Under the pieces are notes generated by a model. It worked only from the letters and a program-made list of their open reading frames with translations. It did not search any database and was not told the origin of the DNA. Source: Monarcha castaneiventris obscurior (Eukaryota; Chordata; Aves; Passeriformes; Monarchidae). Taken from it: a DNA stretch of 64,000 bases. Location: NCBI GenBank assembly GCA_026261815.1, contig JAMPIT010000890.1:12678001-12742000 (forward strand), in the 5' to 3' direction. This document shows, in pieces, positions 1-12,664 of the stretch. Each line of letters starts with the position of its first letter. Within the stretch, counting starts at the first letter, position 1. The position numbers were made by a program, and so were the translations under genes.

Positions 1-1148
1 GCCAATTTAGGCAACTCCTTCCTCATATTCCCTTCTTCCCATGCCATCTTTCAGCTGAGCTGGTTCAGCTTTCCATAGGACCATGTGAAAAACCAGGAGA
101 AGAAAATCATTTTACACAAACAGTTAGGAATGTTTACAAAAATAATCTTACACAAATGAAAGCAGAAAAAGGGTTATTTCAGGCCAGGCCACATGACAGC
201 AGCATCAGCAATTCTGGGGGCCAGCATGGGAGTAGAAGAAAGTGCTGAAGTCAGAAGGCCAAGCAATGGATGGTAGGGAAGGCTGTCTGTGATCACTGGC
301 TGTCAGCTGGATTAATGCTTGTTTCCATTGATAAACCAAGTCCCATGAATACCACTGAAAGCAGAGCTGGGAGTGCTGTGAAGATGTTTAGCGCTGCTTA
401 GGAAAAAATCAAGATGAAAAATCACATCTCTAGCTTTGAGAAATGATGGTTCCTCGTCCTGGTAGCAATTTTGACTACACCTGATTAGATGCTTTGCCAT
501 GCCAGCTGCCACCCATAGTTGCATGTACAGACAAAAAAAAAAAAAACAAAAAGAAGTGGCAGGAAAAAAAGGTTTAAATGCATTTCTTAAGGTGTGCTAG
601 ACTAGAACTGCTGGAACTGACCATACCTAAGTGCTATAATTTGCCAACAGAAAGCACAATAACTTTTTTTTTCACTTGGCTGCTAAATTAAAATTGCTTG
701 ACTAGACTTCTAATGAGGCCAAGAATTACGTAACCTCTTTTAGTAAGAAGCATACTTAAACGGAGGCTTGAAAAAAGGTGCAGGTTTCTTCTAATATTCT
801 TTAAAATGCTTTACTCTTTTGACTTGCAAGAATTTAACTCTGAAACCTCTGCAACCTGATGTAAAAAAGTCTGGTTTTATGTTTATGGCTAACACTTTAA
901 AGGTCTTGACTTTGTTATTGGAATAAAGTTACCAATACATTCACTCACATGAAAATGTCATGTAAATACTGCCTTGTAACGCCACATGTAACTTCATCCT
1001 AATGAAGGCACTTGTGGTTTAACAAGCATTTTATTTGCCATGAAAAATTGAAAAGTAGTGTACGGCAGCTCACACGGAGTGTTTTAGTCTCCTGAAGATA
1101 CACATGACACAACCTCTCAGCAAACGCCAACAAAGAGAGCAGTTATTA
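1..1148. other. AT-rich non-coding DNA, no gene seen
   Basis: Unique-looking AT-rich sequence. The only structure seen is an A-rich tract at about 533-560. No exon with convincing splice sites and no repeat family was recognised. Confidence 0.5.
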
Positions 1149-1300
1149 TAGAATCACAGAATTTCCTGAGTTGGAGGGCGCCCACAAGGATCATAGAGTC
1201 TAACACTGCACAGCGCAGCCCCAAAAATCACAACAGGTTTCTAAAAGCCTTGTCCAAATGCTTCATGAATTCAGGCCTCAGGTGCTCAACCAAATCATGG
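1149..1300 (-). mobile_element. CR1 LINE 3' tail fragment, antisense
   Basis: It begins TAGAATCACAGAAT, the reverse complement of the short terminal repeat that ends CR1 elements. It continues with the usual antisense tail: GAGTTGGAGGG, CACAAGGATCATAGAGTC, then a CCTTGTCCAAATGCTTCATGAA-like stretch. The element runs on the minus strand, is severely 5'-truncated, and contains no reverse transcriptase sequence. Divergence from a typical CR1 tail is clear, so it is an old copy. The inner boundary near 1300 is approximate. Confidence 0.8.
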
Positions 1301-2097
1301 CACATCATTGCAATGACATGAAGCTGAGTTCACAGCAGCAGTGTTCAGCATTTAAAATCAGGTCTTAACAAAAGCAACTGCTGAATTGAATGTTTTTCTG
1401 CTGCTATACTTAGAAGATGGACACAATAGCCATGGGGAAATTCCAAGCTGCAAAATCACCCTTGGTGGTTTTGGCCTCAACCACTTCCTGCTCCAAGGTA
1501 TAGGATGGGAGTTGAGTGCTCTTGTAGTGAGGGAAGCAGGAGACAGCTGGGGACCATGCCATCTTTGCTCACAGCAAGGAAGAATACCAGCAGGGACATC
1601 ACATGGCACGTTCCAGCCTGCATGTAGGTAAACCAGTGGGGTTTTAACATACAAACAGAACAACAGGACAGCAGCTGCCTCTGTATTTTCAAATATCAGA
1701 AAAGCAACAAAAACTGAGTATTTGTCTCATGATTTGGGATATTGCAACACTTGCAATACCAGCAATTTTGCCCAGAGCTTACCCCAGCTTATGTAGGGAT
1801 GTACACAACTGTGGGAGCTCATTCCTTCAGGAATTGGAGGTAAAATGCATGAGCCATCACTTTAACCAAATAAAGCAACACATGGCATGTTCCCTTCCTA
1901 CAATTGCTTCCCAAAATGCAGTAACCTCAAAGTCCCACACTCTAGAATCATGGGGTGGAAAACAAGAAAGATTGGTTTTTGCTCTCTGAAACATCCTAGG
2001 TTTCAACTGGTGCCTCATGTTTAATACCTGAGACAAGGAAAACCATCCCTGAGGCAGCATCATTTAAAGAAACCTCTCACTTGTATCTCTCACTTGA

Positions 2098-2753
2098 AAT
2101 GAGCCAGCAGTGCTCATGCTCAAGGCCAATGGTGTCCTGGGGTGCATTGGGAAGAGCGTTGCCAGCAGGTTGAGGGAGGTGATCCTGCCCCTCTGCCCAG
2201 CCGTGGTGAGGCACATCTGGAGTGCAGTGTCCAGTTCTGGGCTCCTGAGTACAAGAGAGGAAAGGAGATCCTGGAGCAGGTCCAGTGGAGGTCCACAACG
2301 AGATCTGGAGTTTGGAGCATCTCTTATGAGGAGAGACTGAGGGAGCTGGGCCTGTTTAGTCTGTAGAAGAGAAGACTGAGAGGGGGATCTTATCAGTGCT
2401 TATAAATATCTCAAGGGCAGGTGCCAAGAGGATGGTGCCAGACTCTTTTCAGTGGTTTGCAGTGAAAGGATGAAGAGCAATGGCCATAAACTAAAATGCA
2501 AGGAATTTCACCACAACGTGAGGACAAACTTCTTTACATTGAGGATGGCAGAACACTGGAACAGGCTGCCCAGGGAGGTCATGGAGTCCCTCTCTGGAGA
2601 CATTCAAAACCCACCTGGACACGTTCCTGTGTCACCTTCACCCTCCAAACTGTTAAAGCCACCACACACCTGCTCTAGGTGACCCTGCCTTGGCAGGGGG
2701 TTAGACTAGATGGTATCCAGAGGTCCCTTCCAAACAACTCTCTGATTGTGTGA
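2098..2753 (+). mobile_element. CR1 LINE fragment, sense, 5'-truncated
   Basis: About 650 bp of the 3' end of a CR1 retrotransposon in sense orientation. Recognisable blocks in order are ATGAGCCAGCAGTG near 2098, the segment encoding RLRELGLFSL near 2333-2362 (the C-terminal end of the CR1 reverse-transcriptase ORF), GGAACAGGCTGCCCAGGGAGG near 2559, and the tail TTAGACTAGATGGTATCC with CCCTTCCAA near 2701-2735. It ends in a degenerate CTGATTGTGTGA repeat and is followed by a 16-T run. Frameshifts and stops show it is dead. The opposite orientation of the CR1 tail at 1149 shows two separate insertions. Confidence 0.93.
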
Positions 2754-2757
2754 AATC

Positions 2758-2773
2758 TTTTTTTTTTTTTTTT
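2758..2773. repeat. poly-T run
   Basis: Sixteen consecutive T residues directly after the degenerate 3' end of the CR1 fragment. Confidence 0.9.
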
Positions 2774-5700
2774 CACAGAAAACATACAGCCTATTTGGAA
2801 GTAAGATCTCCGTCTGGTAAATGTTTATCCTGTTACTGCTCAATCATTTCCACTCTCATTGTTCATGCTCTGCTACCCTCTTAAATAAATAGTTCCACCA
2901 CATATGGATAAAATGTATACATTCTTTTTTAAAGGGAAGTCAGAACAGAGATCACAGTATGAAGAGTGTACATTGAAGTCTTTCCTACTATTAAGACATT
3001 CCCAGTTTTGCTTTGTCTTTTCTTACCTATTTGATTCTTCCTGCTGTTGTACTCTTTGAAACAGTGTTAATGTCCTGACTTGTTTGTGTTCCTTCTATTA
3101 AATTACATTTCAACTGCAAAATACATCTCTCTGGGACTCCTTAACTCTTATTTAGGATTAGAGATACCTTACCTCCAACATTTTCCTCTGTCTTGATCTG
3201 AGCTTCCATGTCTTAATGTGACTGTGTTTACATGCACCATGATGGAGAAATATGACCTGAAACATGAATGCCAATGTGACAAACTTTCCTTCAGAAAGAA
3301 AAGACAGTCTTAATTAAACCATGTAGATTAAAATCTAATTCTTGGGACTGTGCAACAAGACAGACTGGAGCTATACAGGAGCTTGGCCACAAGAAGAGGG
3401 CATCAAAGCCTAGATTGCATGGATTTCTCAGATTTGTGTGGCAGATTTCATTTGGTCAAAAAAATTCAAATGTACATCTCAGGTTTAGTTCAGCATACTT
3501 TCAGACCTGCCTGGGAATGTCACATTCTGAAACCAAGGTATTTCTATAAAGTTAGGACTCAACAGCTGAGTGTTTGTAGAGATGTTTTCAATTATAACAT
3601 TAGGTCCAGTAGTTTAAAGCCAAGACTCCTAATTTACAACAGTACTTGTTAATTTACAACACTGAGCTTGTATAACGTTTAAGTAAACACTGCACTTCTG
3701 GATGACAGAAAGCTAAACAATGAAATAAAACTTCAGAAACATATCTACTCCTGCAGTTTTCAAAGAGCTTCCAGTTCTCCAAAAACAAACAGCTCCCAGC
3801 TGCCTGACATTTATGCTCATGCATCCTGTACTGCTACAAATGTAGAGAGAAAGGGACCAGCGACCTAAGTGCTTTTCATTCAGAAGACCCAGCAAATTGT
3901 ATTTTAAGGTAAATTCTGCTTTCATGCACTGTATTTAATTTTGTTTTGTGAAGGGAGGGAAATGTCAAGAAGAAAATAAACACTAAGTATAAACATGAAA
4001 CATACTTTAGTTTTACTACTGAAGAGCTAACTCAGTCCTCAATTCTTTGCTCCAGTTAAGCTAATTCCTTGCCTTTCTAACAAGCATTCCAGCTGAAGAC
4101 AGCTCCCTCACATTTCAGCCTTCTGTAGCTGAAACAAGTCAAATTGCAAGCACTTCTTCCTAACCATCCATTGCCTCAGCTCCTTTCCCATTAAAATTAT
4201 AAAAAACTTTCAGCTACCCAGCTTTTTTCTTCTCTAAAATGCCACTCTCCTCTTCTGCCAACACCTCAGTATTAGGGCTAATCAAGTAAGTAGAAGCTGT
4301 TCAGAATGTCAGTTTTCCAGAAAAAATATCTTCAATGTATTTTTCTAAAAGCCCACAATCAGATGACAATGGAAACTGACTATTTCTCACTGAGTTATTG
4401 CAATTGTTGCAAGAGGTATATTCTTCATTTAAAACAAATATTTAACTGACAATCTTATTTTTTACTAAACCATTCCAAAAGCCTGCTTCTCAAAAAACTC
4501 TGCAGATGATCCCCTTTAAGGTCCTACTTGGTTTTCCCCTCAAGTCTATAAAATTAGAGCTTTCAGAACTTTTGAGCTTTATCCTAAAATGAAGCGGTTT
4601 GGAGCACATTTCAATATGGAAGCCCTCGAAGGGGTAAGAATGCAGAAAATGTGTTTCACAACAGTCTTCCATGGTACAGAGTATGAAGAAAGGACTCAGA
4701 GACTGGAAAAGCTGAGGCATGTTCAAAGAAGCTGAGAGCCTGAGGGCAGGTTTTGCAAAGCCTAAATAATGACTTGAATAGCACTGGTGAGCCACGGAAT
4801 AGGACCAAGAGCATCAAAGGCCTCTTAGGGAGAAATGGGACAGGACAGTGGCTTCACAACAGTTTTGTGAATATGCACAGTTCAAGATCTATAATACCAT
4901 AACTAATTAAAAAGGGTTTAATAGACATTATTCTCTGGGGCGGGGGGGAGGGTGTGTCATGTTACCAACAACATTTTGTCCTTTGGGAATATTCTGCATA
5001 TTTGCAAGCAGAAATTTGAGTAACAGCCTAGGAAAATGCCCTCCAGACTCACTGCCAGGTCTCTGGAGCAATCTAGCTAGAAACATATACAGCCTCATCC
5101 AGAGAAAGGGCAAGATCAACAATTCCCTCTCAAATTAATGGGATTTTTGAGTGTTCAGCATCCCACAGCTGGCTAAGCCCTTTATGGAGCAGTAATTGCA
5201 GACAGTTCTCTGACTTGGGTGGGGAGAGAAACTTGGGATTGGCAACCTGAATAGCACTCTGTCCAAATGCCCATTCCGCTACTGTCTGAAGACAGAAATC
5301 CTGACAGTAATTGCTTGTTCATTTTTGAAGGGAAAATTCCCAAAAACCCCAGTGGGATTATGCCTATGTTAGCAAGGACTTCAGGCTCTGAATTATTACT
5401 GATTATTACTGATAAAAACATTCAAAAAATAACACGGATAATTTCCCACAGGATCAAGTATCACAAGTACAGATTTAAATTTTATGTGACAAATTCAATT
5501 CTTACCAAGCAAACAAACACCACAACCCAGAAACAGGGAAGATAGAACACTACCTCATCACAATACTTGAACAGGAATGAAAAGCAAGCACTATGAGTCA
5601 AAAGAACTACTGTGAGACAGGAAGCTTGAAGCAGAAGGCTTAAGCTCAAGAAAGGAAGGGTGTAATGCTACTAAATGTAAATGTCAGTATTTTACAGATA

Positions 5701-8679
5701 TAGATTAAATTAGACATAAGTAGACATCACATAAACCAATCTTCTCTCCCGGAACAGCATACATGCCTAGTGGAGATGCAGTAGATGTCATACAGATAGA
5801 GCAGAGCAAGTCTTTTAATACTGTCTCCCTTGACATTTTCATAAGCCACCAGGGGAAACAGACTAGAAGAAACACTGTTTCACCTTTCAATTCAAGGAGT
5901 TCTTATTAATGGCTCACTAACTGGAAATATGCATACACACATATATGTGTGTATATACATATGTGTAAGTGTTTGTGTATGTATAGATGTAGCCAAAGAA
6001 CCTGTCCTCAGTTAGGTATTTCCAGTATTTTTACTAATAGTTTGATTTATAACTTTATTCAGTGAATTAAATAAATGCTCTGAGTGGTAAAGGGCTAGAA
6101 GGAAAATGAAGACAGCAACTAGTTTTGATAATAGTACTGATAATGTTGAGAACTACTGTTTAAAAAAAAAACCAACATCCACCCAGGGTTGTGAGTAAAC
6201 AGCGCAAAAGGCGTATTAATATGCTTTTTCTATTAAGCATAAATAGAAAGCACATGAAAGAGCACACAGCTGATAAAGTCTACCCTCAGTTAGACACACA
6301 AAGCAAGGAGCCTAAAAAAAATTGCCAGAAAAAGATATCATCTTCTTCATTAGTGAGAACTTGTAACAACCCATGGGGCTTCAAGCAATACCAGAAAAAC
6401 ACCAACACGAACACAAGTTCAGCTAAACGCATGACAGCTAAAATTAAAGAAATAAAAAGGCATGAAACATATCTGTGCTGTCTTTCTTGCCTCCTTGTTT
6501 TCACGCTTGTTATTATGTCCTGTAAGCTCAGGAAGAAACTGCATCATCCCTTTCTTTGCATTTAGCCCAGGGATGACCCAAGGTCACACCAAAGAGCGTG
6601 GCGTGGGTGAAGGGCTGGGAACAGCTGATATAACATTGTGTAGGGATGCTACTAGCAAAACAGAGAAGAGGCTTAGTCTGAAAGCGTGGCACAGCAAATT
6701 CCACCAGTCCTACCTCCCGCAGGGAACAGCATTTCCATCAGCCCAGCCTCTCTCCTCACTTGCCCTCCCTTGGGCTCCAAACACACTGCCAGTATGCATA
6801 TTCCACATTCCTCTGGTATATAAAAGAGATATTGATACATTCCTAGCATGGCATTCAGGGGAAATAGTATGCCCAAGAGATGAAATTATACTCCCAACTC
6901 TCTCAAAGTGAATTACAGTTCATCGCTATCAGGAGATACAGGCAACACATAGGAAGAAACACTCACAGGGAATAAAGACGAGATGTGGCTCATGAAACTG
7001 GAATTGAGCACAGCTTGTTTGAATGGCTGGTTTTAATTTACACCTCCTGAAAGCACCAATAAACTTTGGAGATATGCACCAGTGCCAAATCCCGGGGATG
7101 TCAATGGGGCTGCAAGGGAGTGTGTGGCTTGCCCAGGCTGCATGCTCAGAGATAAAAAACTCCTAAGTGTCTGGTTGGATCAAGAACCTGTGGACCTTTA
7201 ACTTCAACTAATTGACAGAAGAATGTCCTCTTGCATTAAATAAGAAGGGGTTTTGTATCACTTTGTGGGATAACTTGGTTATCAAGTATTGGACACAGGC
7301 CCAGCCACTGGAATGAGAGCGAAGCAGTGCAAGGGTTTGTCATCACAGTTCTCAGGGAAGCCATGAATCTGCTGAATTGCTGTGTGACTCTTGTAACACC
7401 AAACTGAACTGCATAACCTAGCAAAATAAAACATTTCATACAGATTACTTTTGCAGTTGCCTTACATTAGCATTTGCACAATAAATATCTCTTTGCTCTT
7501 TCATAGTTACATGAGAAGGTTTGAGGTCACACAGAAATGCATGAAAACTGGTTTAAGGAAGAGGATTCATCTTCACAGGCTATGCAACAAGGCTCTGATA
7601 AGGTCCCTTCAAAACCTGTTATGTTGGAGTTTTGCTGTTGAACACAATGCAAATAGGATTTGGATTCAAATGAGGGGATTTTCTACAACACCTGTGGATG
7701 TTTTTAATTCGTGCAATACACGCTAGGTCCCAGACTGCATCTGGCGGTGGTCAGGATTCTTTCTTTCCTACCTCTCTAGTTTCTTTTGTAGTAACTGCTG
7801 GATCTCACTGACTTTCCATTCTTATTTCCAGATAACACAATATGACAGAGGTTCCCACATCAAACACTTCAGGCATCTTTCCCTTCTCATCTAAAAGGAG
7901 TTTCTTCTAGACTGCAGTAACAGCCTTTTCTTAATAGAATATAATCTCCTTCTCAGAAAACAAAAGGAACAGAAAATTTCTCAAAAAAGTGCAGTATAAA
8001 AAAATTATAAGAATTAATAAAACTGATGTAACTACAGTTTATCTTTCATGTTTCAATATTCCACTCAAAACTGATTGGAAAATCCTGCTAATTAACAGCA
8101 GTTGTTCTAAAAACAACAGCATTTGCAACCTACAAGTACTCGAGTTAAAGAACTAGAGATTTTTACAAGCAAGCTTTTGACTTTGTGGATTCCTAAGTGG
8201 TTTTCCAATATTAAAAAAAAAAAAAAAAGAATAAGATCTACTGAGGACTTGTTAACTCTTTAAAGAAAAGTAATAGTATTCAAATCAAATAAATACAATT
8301 TTCATGTCATCTATCAAAACATACAGACAGCCAGTGGACAAAGCAGGCATGTGTGATATGACACTAGTTCACTCATTTCCCTAATGCATCCCAGCCTGAG
8401 TGAGAAAAGCCTTCTGAGGCCCCACAACAAAAACTCTGTGTGATTTCTCACTCAGAAAACCCTAGCACAACAAAATGAGCCTTACAATGTGACCCAAAGG
8501 ACACCAAAGAAAATTCTTGGCAAAACGATAAAAGATTGAATTTCCAAAGCTGTGGCCCTCTAAACAGCATAGATTAGATTTTTGATTAAACCAACTATGA
8601 GCTCATCTCCAGCACAGAGCTAACAACTGCTATATTGTCATGCCAGGAGTATGTTGTTATTCACACTAGGGCAGGAAGA
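2774..8679. other. AT-rich non-coding DNA
   Basis: About 5.9 kb with no supported exon on either strand. Many short ORFs occur here, but none combines a good acceptor, a good donor and protein-like composition. It holds a TG/TA-rich microsatellite with a perfect palindrome near 5933 and an A16 run at 8213-8228. If the minus-strand gene ending at 8680 is real, this lies downstream of its poly(A) site. Confidence 0.45.
5933..5954. repeat. 22-bp perfect palindrome in a TG/TA microsatellite
   Basis: The 11 bases ATACACACATA are followed exactly by their reverse complement. The palindrome sits in a wider alternating pyrimidine-purine stretch (about 5930-5990) of the kind prone to cruciform or Z-form DNA. 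Confidence 0.9.
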
Positions 8680-8824
8680 CTTTCTACTTAACACTTAATT
8701 TATTTTTATTTAAACATTACATAGCTGTAACATAAAACAAGAAGAACCTGGTGCTGATGGGCGTGATGATCTCTGCACTCCTGCTCTCCACATCCAAAAT
8801 GGCTTTTGGTCTTTTCAGGCATAC
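8680..8824 (-). CDS. Candidate terminal exon of an unrecognised minus-strand gene
   Basis: Read on the minus strand, the acceptor GTGTTTTTTAG at 8825-8835 opens a 108-bp coding part (8717-8824) that ends in TAA. It encodes VCLKRPKAILDVESRS, then EIITPISTRFF, and a hydrophobic end, LFYVTAM. Two overlapping AATAAA signals (8705-8710 and 8699-8704) follow within 20 bases of the stop, so the 3'UTR would be very short; 8680 is a nominal cleavage position. The frame joins without a shift to the exon at 9707-9794, which ends on a whole codon. A CpG is kept in an otherwise CpG-poor region. I recognise no family. The hydrophobic C-terminus could be a membrane or buried segment. Chance alignment of weak signals remains possible. 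Confidence 0.45.
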
Positions 8825-9706
8825 CTAAAAAACACAGTCACTCCATTGAAGGAATAAAGTGATTTCTGAAGCAACATATTCCCAAAGTATTCAAAACTAG
8901 TTGCAGATAAAATTTGCACTTAGTTCAAAAAATTCTCTTTTTTTTCATGCTGTTTGATTAAAATCTTCCTTGGGATAGGAATTTTTTAAATAAAATTATC
9001 TTATTATCTTAACAAAGGGGTTTAAATAACATATTTTTATTGACATTCTCTTTCTACTAAGAGACTGCCATAGGAGGTAGCATAACAGCCCTTAGAGAAA
9101 TCACCAACCAGAGTCAGTTTTATAGGCGTAAAGAAAAATGTTCTTCACAATCTAAAGTATGGCTGGGTAGGAAAAAGGTAAACAAAATCTTGAAGTCTTA
9201 AACTGAATGGAAGATAAAATGTGAATGAACCTGGACTGAACTTATTCTCCTACAGCCTTCCAGTGATGTGCACAGAGCAGCAAATCAGATGTGGTATGAT
9301 CTAAGAAATACAATGATAATTTATCCTACTGTTAATTTTCAAGAAATCAGAACATCCAGCAGCAATTATCCAAAGACATAGTTTTACATTTAAAATCTAT
9401 AATTTCTTAATTTGATATCTGATACTTCATAAAAAATTTGACAAAAGGGCTAGAGAATCTGTTTCATGCTAATGTTTTCATCTATTTCATCTCAGATCTT
9501 AAATAAAAGATGTGTTTCTGCAGCTCAAAGTGTGTTTCAAGTGAAGACAGAGGCATCTGTGAGAGGCAGAATAATAAATGTTTCCAGCAGATATTCTCAG
9601 AGCTGCTGCACACTAACCCTATTGCAAACTTGTGCAGGTGGCACAGGATTAGGAAGTAGAATGGATTTACCAGACAAAGTGCACTAACAGACATCTGCAC
9701 CCTTAC

Positions 9707-9794
9707 TGTGGATAAAGGGTCAGTCACGAAGGATATTTGTCTCCCTCCACCATATTTTTCCATAAATTTGCTGTAATCATCAGCTATTCCTCTC
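9707..9794 (-). CDS. Candidate internal exon, unrecognised minus-strand gene
   Basis: An 88-bp exon on the minus strand, with acceptor TTGCATTTCTTGCACAG and donor CCACA|GTAAGG, both good matches to consensus. It begins with one leftover base, then encodes RGIADDYSKFMEKYGGG, RQISFVTDPLST, and ends on a whole codon. The composition (charged, aromatic and glycine residues in soluble-protein proportions) is far more protein-like than the random ORFs around it. The other two frames contain stops. It joins in phase with the terminal exon at 8824. The previous exon must end two bases into a codon, which the 17335-17465 exon does not, so at least one exon between 9.8 and 17.3 kb is unplaced. Family unknown. 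Confidence 0.5.
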
Positions 9795-9877
9795 CTGTGC
9801 AAGAAATGCAACTTTGATTAAAAACAAACTACAGGTGAGAACCTGAAAGAGGATCCAAATCACTGAACCTCTGTTAC

Positions 9878-9929
9878 CTCAGCTTCCATGAGATTAGGAT
9901 TCAGAACCTTAAAGCCATGACACCCTTCA
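9878..9929 (-). CDS. Weak candidate exon, minus strand
   Basis: A 52-bp segment between a pyrimidine-rich acceptor (GTGTTCTTCTTCAAAG) and donor GCTGAG|GTAACA. One open frame reads EGCHGFKVLNPNLMEAE and ends on a whole codon. That end phase does not fit the exon at 9707-9794, so it would have to be an alternative exon or a false match. Listed because both splice sites are good. Confidence 0.15.
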
Positions 9930-10511
9930 CTTTGAAGAAGAACACACCAACAATTAAGAGTCTGTTCAGATGCACAAAGCCTCCTACAGCTCTAAAAACT
10001 CACTTAAGGATCCAATTATGGGCAGGAAATAAAAGGTATACTGCATTTTGTCCAACCAGAGCAGGAATAGAGCAGTATTGAAATAGCTTCCTGGATGTGA
10101 TGAGGCATCATATCATGAGCAGTTATTGTCAGGTACCTGCACCCCAAAAAAGGTTTGATTTTCTAACAATGACTCACGGGACTTTGGAAGCTTGAAATAT
10201 ATACTGCCTCGTCAGCATTTAATACCTTTTCCAAACAGTAAAGCAAGAGATTCAAAGCTGACAGAGGAAGGGGACTAGTGATGATGTCAGCATTGCTAAC
10301 TGCAGTATCTAAATTGGTTTTATTTGATCCCTTTCCCATAAGTAATCCGGGCTGGCACAGAAAAGCTCTGTGGTATTTCAAGTTGTGATACTTCAAAGCT
10401 CTGTGCAGTAGCAACCAAAGAGCATAAAAACATAAACTTTGATCAGCAGCTTCAGCTCAGGATGACAAAGATGGTCATCAGCAACCACGGACCAGAGACT
10501 GACCCTTGGAC

Positions 10512-10558
10512 CTGCCTTCACCCTTGCATGAAGAGACTCTTCCCAGTGGCCAGACTGC
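10512..10558 (-). CDS. Weak candidate linking exon, minus strand
   Basis: A 47-bp segment with acceptor AGATGTCTTCTGCAG and a weak donor, GGCAG|GTCCAA. Its open frame reads AVWPLGRVSSCKGEG. It starts on a codon boundary and ends two bases into a codon, exactly what is needed to join the exon at 17335-17465 to the one at 9707-9794. The phase fit is its main support; composition and donor are unconvincing. Confidence 0.2.
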
Positions 10559-11810
10559 CTGCAGAAGACATCTTTTACAAATCTCCACCAGGATCAAAAT
10601 TAGTTCTAATTCTTATACCCATGGTACTTTTCCCTGCAGAGAACCTGGTCTCTGGGAAACACTAAGTATTTTACTTAACACCCTCCTGCGGAGTGACCAC
10701 TGAATTAATCACATACAAATGTGAATTAACATTCCTAAAGCAAGAAGCAAGAGATGGAAGTCTCCAATCAAAGCCTCACAAATCAATAAAAGAAATAAGA
10801 AAAAAAAAGGTCAGTTATAAATATTCCTCTTCCAAGTAGGAGCTGTAACTAATTTAAAGTACATGTCCAAAGAAATGTATCATCTTGTTTACTAAGACCA
10901 GTGTAAATAAACGGCTTCTGAGAGGGTGCTATTCACTGATAGCCAGTAATTCCCAGTTTTAATCCATCACAATCAAGGACAAAAAAGGTATCAGAATAGT
11001 CAGGTCTCTCTTTTTCTAATTATTTTTCATTACATGGATTAAGCAGCTTAAAAAATATTGTATTTGCTCATATTAGAGAAGTCAAAGCATATCTAAGGAT
11101 GTTCTTTGCATAAGGTTTTATAGGTAATTACAGTTGATTTGTAAGTTGAAAAGTATTTATGCATTTTGAAATTGTGTCTGTTTTGCTCTCAGAAAGAGAC
11201 TGTAAGACAAATATTCAATATGCCCTTCAGCCAGACCTATAAATGAATGAACAGGCAAATGTTGGTATTTCTTCTCAATATAAATAAATTTCTGCTACAC
11301 CCCAAAGAAAATCATATGGTAATGTATTTTTCTAAAACAAATATTAAGCTAACCACCTCCATGGTAAAGTTACTCTTTCTTGATTAGATGTACAAGTCAT
11401 CATAAATTACATTTTATTAATAAAAAGATTGCAAGAGCAAACTTTTTGCTGAAACAATGCTATAATTTTTTGTGCACTGTATACAAATAAATTTTCAACC
11501 ATGAAATAAAGGAAATGTGAAAGTCCAAAATTTGCCCATTAACTCCACATCATATATTGAAATTTTGTGTCTGTGTTCCCACACTTGAGGCAGCAGAGCC
11601 ATGCAAACTCAGGCACATGCACTCTCCAAGGAGTGTGTACACACATAACTTCCAAGTGAACAGGCTAAAGGTATTCATTGTTGGTACATTTATACTTTTT
11701 TTTCCTGTAAACACTTATTTGAACACTAAATTTACAATTTTATATCACTCAAAGAAAGCAACACCTCAATCTCATGAGGATATAATCCTTAATTTCCTCA
11801 TTCTTCATTC

Positions 11811-12030
11811 ATAGAATCATAGAATAAGCTGTGCTGGAAGGGACCCCCAAGGAACATCGAGTCCACCTCCTGGTCCTGCACAAGACACCCCAAGAATTGC
11901 ACAGTGTGCCTGAGAGCATTGTCCAAACACTTCTGGAACTCTGACAGGTTTGGTGCTGTGAGCACTTCTCTGGGAAGCCTAACAACCCTCTGGATGAAGA
12001 GCCTATTCCTAATATCTAATCAAATTCCCA
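11811..12030 (-). mobile_element. CR1 LINE 3' tail fragment, antisense
   Basis: It starts ATAGAATCATAGAATAAGCTG, the reverse-complemented CR1 terminal repeat. It continues GGAAGGGACCCCCAAGG, then GTGCCTGAGAGCATTGTCC, and ends near CCTAATATCTAATC. The element therefore lies on the minus strand. An ATTTT repeat follows at once. Confidence 0.9.
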
Positions 12031-12042
12031 ATAACCCATGAA

Positions 12043-12065
12043 ATTTTATTTTATTTTATTTTATT
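12043..12065. repeat. (ATTTT)n microsatellite
   Basis: Nearly five tandem copies of ATTTT, directly next to the inner end of the antisense CR1 fragment. Confidence 0.9.
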
Positions 12066-12186
12066 AGGTTTTAGTTCTTTAAATAGGAATGGATTATACA
12101 GGCCAGTGATTTTGGTTGAGTTTTGGCACTTCCAGGACTGCAAGGCTTCCTTGCAGCTCTTACATGTCTCTCATTGGGTCTGGACT

Positions 12187-12470
12187 ACAGAACGACAGAA
12201 TAAGCTGAGTTGGAAGGGATCCACAAGGATCACTGAGTCCAGCTCTGGCCCTGCACAGCACCATCCTCAAGAATCACACCCTGTGCCTGAGAGAGTTGTC
12301 TTGAACTTCTTGAGCTCTGTCAGGCTCAGTGCTGTGACCACTGCCCTGGGGAGCTGCTCCAGTGCCCAGCCACCCTCTGGCCGCAGAACCTCCTTCTAAT
12401 ATCCAACCTAAACATCCTGACACAGCTTCAGGCCATTCCCTCGGGTCCTGCGACTGGCCGCCACGGGGAA
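12187..12470 (-). mobile_element. CR1 LINE 3' tail fragment, antisense (second copy)
   Basis: A second antisense CR1 tail. Blocks seen are CAGAATAAGCTGAGTTGGAA, CACAAGGATCACTGAGTCCA, CACACCCTGTGCCTGAGAG, CCTTCTAATATCCAACCTAA and GGCCATTCCCTCGGGTCCTG. It is longer and closer to consensus than the copy at 11811. The inner edge near 12470 is approximate; the next 130 bp, up to the GC-rich island, are not recognised. Confidence 0.92.
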
Positions 12471-12664
12471 GAAATTAACTTGCCTTGGCCTGTCCAAGGA
12501 ATCAGACACCTTCCTTAATTCTCTCTAGGAAGGTAGCTCTCTCTCCAGGTTTTCCACTCTGCAGAGGGATGCTCCCTGCTTTTAAGGCAGAGGGAGACCT
12601 TCCGTGCCACGTCTGACGAGCCCTGTGTTCCCAGCCTGGGGCAGCGGTGCCCGGGCTCAGGGCC

